A stretch of DNA of 30,256 bases from JAWXCB01 sp034440455 (lineage in GTDB: Bacteria > Bacteroidota > Bacteroidia > Chitinophagales > CAIOSU01). Below the pieces are notes generated by a model, which saw only the letters and a list, made by a program, of their open reading frames with translations, made no database searches and had not been told where the DNA came from. Location of the stretch: the NCBI GenBank assembly GCA_034440455.1, contig JAWXCB010000082.1, positions 1 through 30,256 on the forward strand, written 5' to 3'. Of the stretch, positions 1 to 6,813 are shown piece after piece. The translations under genes were made by a program, and so were the position numbers. The stretch's first letter is position 1; each line of letters opens with the position of its first letter.

Positions 1-491
1 GCGCGACCATCATATGATGCTTGCCACTCGGTAGTTTTCGGGTAGAAGACAACATCAAGCGCAAACTTCGAAAGGCGAGTTTCAATATAACGTGAAGCGG
101 CTGCGCCATCGCCTGTATAAATGTTTCCCCAGTTGCCCTGCATGTCGAGCAACAAGTTCTTTTGACCTAATTGCACCAATGCATCCCCAATGGACATATC
201 TCCATGCGGGTGAAATTTCATTGTGTTGCCAATGACGTTTGCCACTTTGTGGAAACGTCCGTCATCCATTTCATAGAGCGAATGTAAAATTCTGCGCTGC
301 ACGGGCTTCAAACCATCATTGATATGCGGAACCGCGCGTTCGAGAATTACATACGATGCGTAATCCAGGAACCATTCCTTATACATTCCGGAAACCTGGA
401 TCACATTCTGCAAATGACCGTTTCCATTCCCATTCATTTCCGGGTCATGTCCGTTTGTTTCTTCCGGATTTTGATTTTCTTTATTTGTCAT
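1..491 (-). CDS. parC: DNA topoisomerase IV subunit A, N-terminal part (cut by window edge)
   Basis: Reading leftward from the ATG at 491, about 163 residues are visible before the window ends. After a low-complexity Asn/Gly/Glu-rich leader of about 30 residues comes the type IIA topoisomerase A-subunit core, with ERAVPHINDGLKPVQRRIL and the FHPHGDMSIGDALV segment. The catalytic tyrosine is probably Tyr135 in AASRYIETRLS, which forms the 5' phosphotyrosyl link to DNA. The gene lies 88 bp downstream of parE on the same strand, the usual pairing of the two subunits. In Bacteroidota this ParE-ParC pair is distinct from GyrA-GyrB. Assignment to ParC rather than GyrA rests mainly on the neighbouring ParE-type subunit, because the C-terminal DNA-wrapping domain is outside the window. 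Confidence 0.9.
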   Translation of the reverse strand, partial: MTNKENQNPEETNGHDPEMNGNGNGHLQNVIQVSGMYKEWFLDYASYVILERAVPHINDGLKPVQRRILHSLYEMDDGRFHKVANVIGNTMKFHPHGDMSIGDALVQLGQKNLLLDMQGNWGNIYTGDGAAASRYIETRLSKFALDVVFYPKTTEWQASYDGR

Positions 492-500
492 TGTTTTAAG

Positions 501-566
501 TCATGCTGAGTTTATCGAATCATGGTGAAGCCTGCGCCCACCCTTCGACTTCGCTCAGGGTGACAG
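501..566. repeat. REP-like palindromic repeat, family A copy 1
   Basis: This 66-bp imperfect palindrome starts TCATGCTGAG and ends in CTTCGACTTCGCTCAGGGTG plus ACAG. The two arms are divergent inverted copies of a CACCCTTCGA...GCTCAG...TGAC motif. It fills most of the parE-parC spacer. A second copy with the same layout is at 13781-13845. Confidence 0.75.
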
Positions 567-579
567 CAAGCGCGCCAGC

Positions 580-2430
580 CTACGCTACCGCTGCTTCTTC
601 CACCGCCAGTTTTTCAATTTTCAAATTCTGTATGATAAAATCCTGTCGTTCAGGCGTATTTTTTCCCATATAGAAATCAAGCAACTGCTGCACCTTCTCT
701 TCGAGCCCGATTGTAACAGGCTCTAAGCGAATATCCTCGCCAATGAATTGTTTGAATTCATCGGGTGAAATTTCTCCCAAGCCTTTAAATCGTGTGATTT
801 CTGGTTTGCCTTTCAATTTCTTTATCGCTTCCTGCTTTTCCTTTTCATTATAACAATAGAAAGTTTCCTTTTTGTCACGCACGCGGAACAGCGGAGTTTG
901 TAACACATACAAATGATTGTTCTTTACCAAATCGGGAAAGAATTGCAGGAAGAACGTGATGAGCAACAGGCGAATGTGCATCCCGTCCACATCAGCATCG
1001 GTGGAGATGACAATATTATTATAGCGCAATTCATCCAAGCCGTCTTCAATATTCAATGCCGCTTGCAACAAATTGAACTCTTCGTTTTCATACACAATCT
1101 TTTTCGTTAAGCCGTAGCAGTTGAGCGGCTTTCCACGCAAACTGAACACAGCCTGACTTGAAACATTACGCGCTGTAGTGAGCGAGCCGGAAGCGGAATC
1201 TCCTTCAGTGATGAAGATGGTGGATTCTTTGTTGCGGTCATCGTTTGTATTGTAGTGAATGCGGCAATCGCGCAGTTTTTTGTTATGCAGATTTGCTTTC
1301 TTGGCGCGTTCGCGGGCGAGCTTTTGAATGCCCGATAATTCTTTACGTTCTCTTTCCGCTTGCAGGATTTTTTTCTCCAGCGCGTCTGCCACATCTTTAT
1401 GCTGATGCAGATAATTGTCGAGATGCTTTTTGAGAAAATCGTTTACGAACGTCTTCATTGAAGTGCCGCCCGGTTCGATTTCCAGCGAGCCAAGTTTAGT
1501 CTTGGTTTGCGATTCAAACACCGGCTCAATCACCTTCACCGCGATAGCTGCGACAATCGAACCGCGAATGTCCACTGCGTCATATTCTTTTTTATAAAAC
1601 TCACGAATTGTCTTTACATACGCTTCGCGGAAAGCAGCTTGATGCGTTCCGCCCTGCGTGGTGTGCTGCCCGTTTACGAAGGAATAATATTCTTCGCCAT
1701 AAGAATTGATATGCGTTATCGCGCATTCAATGTCTTCGTCTTTAATGTGAATGATGGGATACAGCGTTTCCTCCGACAGATTCGCTTTCAGCAAATCACT
1801 CAAGCCGTTTTCAGAGTAAAATTTTTGTCCGTTGAAATTGAGGGTAAGCCCGGGGTTGAGGTAAGCATAGTTCCACAACATGCGCTCCACATGCTGCATG
1901 CGATACTGAAAGTTGTGAAACATCTTTTCATCGGGAATAAACGTGATTTTAGTTCCCGAACGCTGTGTGCTATCCTGTATTTTATAATCCTTCGTAATCT
2001 CCCCTCGTTCAAACTCAGCCTGTTTTGCTTTCCCTTCGCGGAATGCTTCTACCTTAAAATAAATGGAGAGCGCATTCACCGCTTTCGTTCCCACGCCATT
2101 CAACCCGACTGATTTCTTGAACGCCTTCGTATCATATTTCGCACCCGTATTGATTACGGAAACGCAGTCAATCACTTTGCCCAACGGAATGCCGCGCCCA
2201 TAGTCGCGGATGGTAACGGTTCTGTCTTTGATTGCGATGTCCACATTTTTCCCATTTCCCATCACGAACTCGTCAATGCAGTTGTCAACGGTTTCTTTCA
2301 GCAGCACGTAAATACCATCATCAGGCGCAGAGCCATCGCCCAACTTACCGATATACATCCCCGGGCGCAGGCGGATATGCTCCTTCCAATCAAGGGATTT
2401 AATGTTGTCTTCCGTGTATGTTGCACTCAT
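580..2430 (-). CDS. parE: DNA topoisomerase IV subunit B (ATPase subunit)
   Basis: ATP-driven strand-passage subunit that pairs with ParC to decatenate daughter chromosomes. From the ATG at 2430 it is 616 residues, near the usual size of Bacteroidota ParE and well short of a typical gyrase B. The N-terminal GHKL ATPase domain shows the RPGMYIG segment and the conserved LKETVDNCIDEF helix. The TOPRIM domain has the EGDSASG acidic motif and the DADVDGMHIR metal-binding motif. The open frame extends 17 codons upstream (TTNNYQLTTN), but that stretch is translation of a heptamer repeat array, so the start at 2430 is preferred. It is followed by parC after 88 bp. Gyrase B is the alternative, but length and partner favour ParE. 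Confidence 0.93.
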   Translation of the reverse strand: MSATYTEDNIKSLDWKEHIRLRPGMYIGKLGDGSAPDDGIYVLLKETVDNCIDEFVMGNGKNVDIAIKDRTVTIRDYGRGIPLGKVIDCVSVINTGAKYDTKAFKKSVGLNGVGTKAVNALSIYFKVEAFREGKAKQAEFERGEITKDYKIQDSTQRSGTKITFIPDEKMFHNFQYRMQHVERMLWNYAYLNPGLTLNFNGQKFYSENGLSDLLKANLSEETLYPIIHIKDEDIECAITHINSYGEEYYSFVNGQHTTQGGTHQAAFREAYVKTIREFYKKEYDAVDIRGSIVAAIAVKVIEPVFESQTKTKLGSLEIEPGGTSMKTFVNDFLKKHLDNYLHQHKDVADALEKKILQAERERKELSGIQKLARERAKKANLHNKKLRDCRIHYNTNDDRNKESTIFITEGDSASGSLTTARNVSSQAVFSLRGKPLNCYGLTKKIVYENEEFNLLQAALNIEDGLDELRYNNIVISTDADVDGMHIRLLLITFFLQFFPDLVKNNHLYVLQTPLFRVRDKKETFYCYNEKEKQEAIKKLKGKPEITRFKGLGEISPDEFKQFIGEDIRLEPVTIGLEEKVQQLLDFYMGKNTPERQDFIIQNLKIEKLAVEEAAVA

Positions 2431-2465
2431 GTTAGTTGTCAGTTGATAGTTGTTGGTTGTTAGTG
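2431..2465. repeat. Degenerate heptamer array, GTTAGTT family
   Basis: Five consecutive 7-bp units with consensus GTTAGTT (for example GTTAGTT, GTCAGTT, GATAGTT) abut the parE start codon without a gap. The same family lies just upstream of aroC at 28741-28775. Confidence 0.8.
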
Positions 2466-2538
2466 TGTCATGCTCCCGCACATGCGGGATTCGGGCATGT
2501 CCTTGAAAAGTGGATTGCGGAACAAGTCCGCAATGACA
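2466..2538. repeat. REP-like double hairpin, family B copy 1
   Basis: It begins TGTCATGCTCCCGCACATGC and folds into two hairpins: CCCGCA-cat-GCGGG, then ATTGCGGA-acaag-TCCGCAAT. It ends ATGACA, complementary to the opening TGTCAT. The opening of about 27 bp recurs exactly at 28827 onward. Confidence 0.7.
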
Positions 2539-2692
2539 ACTACCAAGTTTACAATGATAGCCTATTCAGGTTGGTAAGCCTCGAAGCCTTGCCCTGCTTA
2601 ATACACAGGTGCGTGTGCATTGTTTGGCTTTCACGAATAGTAAAATTACCCGCTTTGCAATGCAGGATTTCGGCAGTTATTCACAGCACAAA

Positions 2693-2752
2693 AAGGGCTG
2701 AAGCCCTTAATAGTCTTAGCATCGGCTCTTAACCCCGACCTGAAGGTCGGGG
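2693..2752. repeat. Two adjacent perfect hairpins with TGAA loops
   Basis: AAGGGC-TGAA-GCCCTT lies at 2693-2708 and CCCCGACC-TGAA-GGTCGGGG at 2733-2752. The stems differ but the loop is the same. Neither is followed by a T-run, so a terminator role is not obvious. They lie in the spacer between parE and the sigma-like gene. Confidence 0.7.
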
Positions 2753-2805
2753 CTATTGTGAAACTTCCGGATGATGTAGCCGTACATTCTTTTCACCCTC
2801 AATCT

Positions 2806-3309
2806 ATGCGCATCATAAAAAAATTATTTACCCGAAAAAAAATCATAGGAAGGAAGGAAAAATCTCCCGCTCTTGATTTGGAATTATGCGCGCGTTTTCA
2901 GTCGGGCGACTTATCGGCATTTCCTGAGCTTTCAGATTCTTATTCCAAACTCTTAGACACTGTTGTCGCTAAATATATAAATGAAGTATTGCCGACCAAC
3001 GAGTTGATGCTCCATGCAAAAATCGGCTTGCTGAAAGCTGCGCACCGTTTTGATGAAAGCAAGATGGTAAGTTTTCGCCTCTATGCAATCTGGTGGATGC
3101 GACAGGTAATCATGAAAGCCCTCCATGAGCAAGAAAGTATTACACATATTCCCGAGATGCTGATTTTCCAATTCCATGACATCCTCCATGCTTTCACGCG
3201 CAGAGAGAATGTTTTATCAGAAGGTATTGAGAATCCCAAACAATCAGAGAAAAAGAAAACCAGTGAAATTGTAAAACTCAGGAACCTGAATAAGCCTGAT
3301 GTAAACTGA
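2806..3309 (+). CDS. Sigma-70 region 2-like protein lacking regions 3 and 4
   Basis: A 167-residue protein from the ATG at 2806. A GTG at 2758 would add 16 residues but lies against a hairpin, so I prefer the ATG. The middle matches sigma-70 region 2: KIGLLKAAHRFDES corresponds to the region 2.2 core-binding helix, and FRLYAIWWMRQVIMKALHEQ to region 2.3-2.4 (compare the usual F.SYA.WWIRQ.I). The basic start (KKLFTRKK) is followed by an acidic helical segment. After the ITHIPEM stretch the protein ends in a Lys-rich tail with no region 3 or helix-turn-helix region 4. It stands alone between two opposite-strand genes. It may be a truncated primary-type sigma factor, a decayed copy, or a protein that binds core polymerase without recognising a -35 element. 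Confidence 0.65.
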   Translation: MRIIKKLFTRKKIIGRKEKSPALDLELCARFQSGDLSAFPELSDSYSKLLDTVVAKYINEVLPTNELMLHAKIGLLKAAHRFDESKMVSFRLYAIWWMRQVIMKALHEQESITHIPEMLIFQFHDILHAFTRRENVLSEGIENPKQSEKKKTSEIVKLRNLNKPDVN

Positions 3310-3487
3310 CTTATCTTACAGATACTGTTTTCTTCTTTCCGTGAGCGCCCGTCCGAATGCCATCCCGACAAAATCATTCCCGCCCGAACGTATCCGTTTG
3401 AAACGGGCAGGCTGGCGGGGATTCATCCGGGCGGACTATCAATTAATGTGTTGAAGAAACAAAGTCAGTACGCGCCAAAATCAATTC

Positions 3488-3550
3488 GGAATTGAGAATG
3501 AGGAATCACAAATTTCCTTTTTCATTCCTAATTCGTAAATATTAATTCTT
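3488..3550. repeat. Degenerate heptamer array, GGAATTA family, with strand switch
   Basis: About nine 7-bp units. The first read GGAATTG, AGAATGA, GGAATCA; after a CAAATTT/CCTTTTT centre the complementary form appears (CATTCCT, AATTCGT, AATTCTT). The array ends just beyond the stop codon of the E2 gene. Confidence 0.65.
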
Positions 3551-3556
3551 AATTAA

Positions 3557-4870
3557 TCAATATTCCCGCTCGGGATTAAAGGCTTCCAGATAATCAGCCA
3601 CGCGCCTGAGGAATGAGCCTCCGAGGAATCCGTCAATCACGCGGTGGTCATACGAGAGCGAGAGGAACATCATGTTGCGGATGGCGATGGAGTCGCCAGA
3701 GGAAGTTTCAATTACAACGGGTTTTTTCTTAATGGCTCCGGTGGCAAGGATAGCAAGCTGGGGCTGGTTGATAATGGGTGTGCCCATGAGGTTGCCGAAT
3801 ACGCCCACGTTGCTTAATGTGAATGTGCCGCCTTCAATGTCAGCGGGAGTGAGTTTGTTGGTGCGCGCATTTTCTGAAAGACGATTTACTTGTTTCGTTA
3901 AGCCAACCAAATTATAATAGTCTGCATTTTTAATAACGGGAACAATCAGGTTGCCCGAAGGAAGCGCAGTTGCCATGCCGATATTGAGGTCGCGTTTCAC
4001 GATTAACTTGTCACCATCCACGGATGCGTTGATGCGCGGAAAATCTTTGAGCGCTTTGATGACGCATTCGATGAAGAGAGGGGTGAAGGTGATTTTTTCT
4101 TTTTCGCGCTCCTGAAATTTGTCTTTCACTTTGTCGCGCCATTGCACCATCGCGGTAACATCAGCTTCGACAAAAGAAGTGACATGCGCACTGGTGTTTT
4201 TAGAACGCACCATGTGCTCCATGATAAGTTTGCGCATGCGGTCAAGTTCGATAATTTCAGTGTTTTGGGTGTGGAGGGTGGAGGAGGGAGGGTGAGGTGT
4301 AGCGGTTTGTGTGATTGGTGATGCGACTTGTTCAACTTTTGCGGGACGTGACGAGCGGGAATCAACAAAAGCGATAATGTCTTTTTTGGTAACGCGGTTG
4401 CCTCTGCCGGTGCCGGGCATGCGCTCCAATTCGGTCATGCTGATGCCTTCATTACGGGCGATATTCAGCACGAGCGGGGAATAGAAACGGTCTTCCCCAT
4501 TGGAGGGTGTTGAGCGTGGTGTGTTGAGCGTGGTGTGTTGAGCGTATTCTGTTTTTGAAACGGGGGCTGTAGAAGTGTTGACTACTGCGAATACTTTTTC
4601 TTCATGCGCAGGCGCGGGGGTTGATGCGCCTTCTTTATCAATCACAACAAATGGCTTTCCGATTTGTACTACATCGCCTTCTTTGTAAAGCAACTTCACT
4701 ACAATACCGGCTTCGGTAGAAGGCACTTCAGAATCAACCTTGTCGGTGGCGATTTCAATGATAGGCTCATCAAGTTCAATGCGGTCGCCTTCTTTCTTGA
4801 GCCACTTGAGAATGGTGGCTTCCATAATGCTCTCGCCCAATTTGGGCATCACGATTTCTACCTGGGGCAT
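3557..4870 (-). CDS. 2-oxo-acid dehydrogenase complex E2 (dihydrolipoamide acyltransferase)
   Basis: Core acyltransferase of a 2-oxo-acid dehydrogenase complex. It takes an acyl group from E1 on a swinging lipoyl arm and passes it to CoA. In order, the 437 residues show a lipoyl domain (1-82, lipoyl lysine Lys44 in ATDKVDSEV), a linker, the peripheral subunit-binding domain (about 129-166, SPLVLNIARNEGI...GRGNRVTKKDI), a second linker, and the catalytic domain with DHRVIDG at 408-414 (His409, Asp413). Both linkers are encoded by short heptamer-like DNA repeats, which is unusual. No E1 or E3 gene is adjacent, so the substrate (pyruvate, branched-chain or 2-oxoglutarate) is undecided. A heptamer array starts 5 bp upstream of the ATG. 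Confidence 0.92.
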   Translation of the reverse strand: MPQVEIVMPKLGESIMEATILKWLKKEGDRIELDEPIIEIATDKVDSEVPSTEAGIVVKLLYKEGDVVQIGKPFVVIDKEGASTPAPAHEEKVFAVVNTSTAPVSKTEYAQHTTLNTPRSTPSNGEDRFYSPLVLNIARNEGISMTELERMPGTGRGNRVTKKDIIAFVDSRSSRPAKVEQVASPITQTATPHPPSSTLHTQNTEIIELDRMRKLIMEHMVRSKNTSAHVTSFVEADVTAMVQWRDKVKDKFQEREKEKITFTPLFIECVIKALKDFPRINASVDGDKLIVKRDLNIGMATALPSGNLIVPVIKNADYYNLVGLTKQVNRLSENARTNKLTPADIEGGTFTLSNVGVFGNLMGTPIINQPQLAILATGAIKKKPVVIETSSGDSIAIRNMMFLSLSYDHRVIDGFLGGSFLRRVADYLEAFNPEREY

Positions 4871-4875
4871 CTTTC

Positions 4876-4910
4876 TGAATTAAAAATTACAAATTAGGAA
4901 TTAAAATTTA
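4876..4910. repeat. Degenerate heptamer array, GGAATTA family
   Basis: Five contiguous 7-bp units (TGAATTA, AAAATTA, CAAATTA, GGAATTA, AAATTTA) lie directly upstream of the E2 start codon at 4870, where an untranslated leader or promoter would be expected. Confidence 0.75.
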
Positions 4911-4968
4911 GCTGTTTCTATTTAGTGCTGCTAGCACCTTGCAATCAGGGTGTAAATCTAATCAATCA

Positions 4969-5008
4969 AATTACCGAATCACCGGATTATCAAATCAACG
5001 AATCAATC
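4969..5008. repeat. Degenerate octamer array, AATCACCG family
   Basis: Five 8-bp units beginning AATTACCG, AATCACCG, GATTATCA. The array runs into the 3' end of cinA, so it encodes the last few residues of that protein and its stop codon. Confidence 0.6.
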
Positions 5009-6237
5009 AAATACTTGCGCAACATCTCCAGCGCGACTACTGCTGTCCACTCAATATTTTGCTCGCGGCTACCGGGGAAGTTGTACATTTTCGTTTTGAA
5101 GTTTTCTGCCGAACCTACCGCCACCCACACAGTTCCCACAGACTTTTCTGGCGTGCCTCCACCGGGACCTGCAATGCCCGAAACTGCAATGCCGAAATCA
5201 GTATTCAGTTCAACAGTTACTCCGCGCAGCATTTCAATCACTGCTTGTTCGCTCACGGCTCCGTGTTCATTCAGTGTAGCTTCACGCACCCCAAGAATAT
5301 TTCGCTTCACTTCGTTTGCATAAGGCACAACCGAGCCTTTAAAATATGCCGAACTACCTGACACGGAAGTAATCAAATGTGCAATGTAGCCGCCCGTGCA
5401 GCTTTCAGCGGTGCTCATCGTTTTGCCCTGCTTTTGCAATATTTTTCCTACTGCCGCTTCAAATTCATCATTGTCATAGCCGTAAATATATTTTCCAGCT
5501 AGGACTTTTATTTTTTCCGCCTGCTCGCTGATGCGTTGTTCGAGAATTGCTCTGTCGTCACCCGCGCCTGTGAGCCGCAGCTTTACTTTTCCTGCTGATG
5601 GAAGATATGCGAGTTTAATATCGGCAGGAAGTTCCGCTTCAAACGGCTCTAACTTCTCTGAAAGAAACGATTCGGGAATGGCGGCTGTGAGAATATGCTT
5701 GTGAATGATGACTGGTAAGGAAAATGTTTCTTTGATTTTTGGAATCACTTCATCGGTCATGATTTGCTTCATCTCATACGGCACGCCCGGCATGGAAACA
5801 AACACTTTGCCCCAATCTACAAACCACATGCCCCATGCGGTTCCCTTTGCGTTGCGCAACGCAAGACAGTTCTCCGGCAAGTTTGCCTGCTGAATATTAT
5901 TCTCCAGCATCGGCAATCCCCGCTTTAAAAAAAAATCTTCCAGCACTTTAAGAATAACAGGGTTTGGTTTCAATCCCACATTGAAGAATTTACAGAGCGC
6001 AGTTTTGGTGACATCATCTTTCGTGGGTCCGAGACCGCCTGTGATAAGAATGAGGTCAGCCACTTCTTTCACGTGATTCAGTCCTTTGAGGATGTGCGCT
6101 TCTTCATCGGAAACAACGAGCGTTTCATACACGCGCACACCGATTTGCGCAAGCTGGATGCCCATCCACGCTGCATTTGTATTTACCGTTTGCCCGTAGA
6201 GGATTTCATCACCGATGGTAAGAATGGCGGCTTTCAT
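4990..6237 (-). CDS. cinA: CinA-family protein (MoCF-like domain plus NMN deamidase domain)
   Basis: 415 residues, the normal length for full CinA. The N-terminal molybdopterin-binding-like (COG1058) domain shows TIGDEILYG at the start and ITGGLGPTKDD near residue 70. The C-terminal PncC-type domain shows AESCTGGYIAHLIT and the SGIAGPGGGTPEKSVGTVW motif. PncC domains hydrolyse nicotinamide mononucleotide to nicotinate mononucleotide in pyridine nucleotide salvage. The N-terminal half is linked in some CinA proteins to ADP-ribose pyrophosphatase activity. The ATG at 6237 gives the standard MKAAILTIGDE start. The last residues (SLI) are read from an octamer repeat. It follows the DinB-like gene by 37 bp on the same strand. 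Confidence 0.93.
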   Translation of the reverse strand: MKAAILTIGDEILYGQTVNTNAAWMGIQLAQIGVRVYETLVVSDEEAHILKGLNHVKEVADLILITGGLGPTKDDVTKTALCKFFNVGLKPNPVILKVLEDFFLKRGLPMLENNIQQANLPENCLALRNAKGTAWGMWFVDWGKVFVSMPGVPYEMKQIMTDEVIPKIKETFSLPVIIHKHILTAAIPESFLSEKLEPFEAELPADIKLAYLPSAGKVKLRLTGAGDDRAILEQRISEQAEKIKVLAGKYIYGYDNDEFEAAVGKILQKQGKTMSTAESCTGGYIAHLITSVSGSSAYFKGSVVPYANEVKRNILGVREATLNEHGAVSEQAVIEMLRGVTVELNTDFGIAVSGIAGPGGGTPEKSVGTVWVAVGSAENFKTKMYNFPGSREQNIEWTAVVALEMLRKYLIDSLI

Positions 6238-6274
6238 AATTTCCGTACACCAAAAATAAGCAGAAGGCAGAATG

Positions 6275-6793
6275 TTATGCCCGTTCTTTCACAATCTTGT
6301 GATGATGGCTGATGTGATAAATCGTGAAATAGAGCATTTCGCGTATTGTAATTTTTCCGAGCAGCGGATGCGGCAGAAAATAATTATCTAAATCTTCTTC
6401 GCGCAGGCTTTGCACTTTGCTCATTAATGTTTCGTGTGTGTTGCTGAAGCGGGCGATAATTTTTTCTTTATCGCCTTTTACAGGAATACCTCTCGGAACA
6501 TAAGCGCCTGTGGCAACCGCGCCATCTTTCAGCAATTGCTGATAGCGCTTCACAATCTCATCATACGGATATGATTTACGGTATGCACTTCCGAAAAACC
6601 GAAGGATAATTTTCGGCAACGAAAAAGCAAGGTTCAGCGGGCGGGCGGACAAATGCAGATGCTGCACGTTTTCAGCAACAGACCATTTGTGGTCGGGCTT
6701 CTTGAAGAATGCTTCATTCGTTGTTTGCTGAAGCGTGGTTTGCAACGCTTTTAGCTCTGTTGTAAGCACGGTGATAAGTTCGGGTTTTGTCAT
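6275..6793 (-). CDS. DinB-like four-helix protein
   Basis: 172 residues fitting the DinB/YfiT-like metal-binding four-helix fold. The N-terminal helix is followed by WSVAENVQHLHLS, with the first histidines typical of the family. The C-terminal HISHHHKIVKER supplies the other ligands. Many members bind a divalent metal and some are thiol transferases, but no specific reaction can be assigned here. It sits between the secreted BNR protein (20 bp upstream) and cinA (37 bp downstream) and is probably co-transcribed with them. Confidence 0.8.
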   Translation of the reverse strand: MTKPELITVLTTELKALQTTLQQTTNEAFFKKPDHKWSVAENVQHLHLSARPLNLAFSLPKIILRFFGSAYRKSYPYDEIVKRYQQLLKDGAVATGAYVPRGIPVKGDKEKIIARFSNTHETLMSKVQSLREEDLDNYFLPHPLLGKITIREMLYFTIYHISHHHKIVKERA

Positions 6794-6813
6794 GGCTGAA
6801 AGATAGAAACAAG

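Noticed and set aside
1507..2112. A 201-residue plus-strand frame opposite parE
   Set aside because: Antisense shadow of a conserved gene, no family features. The same holds for long frames opposite sufD (10301-10873), aroC (27683-28261) and the broken gene (24858-25397).
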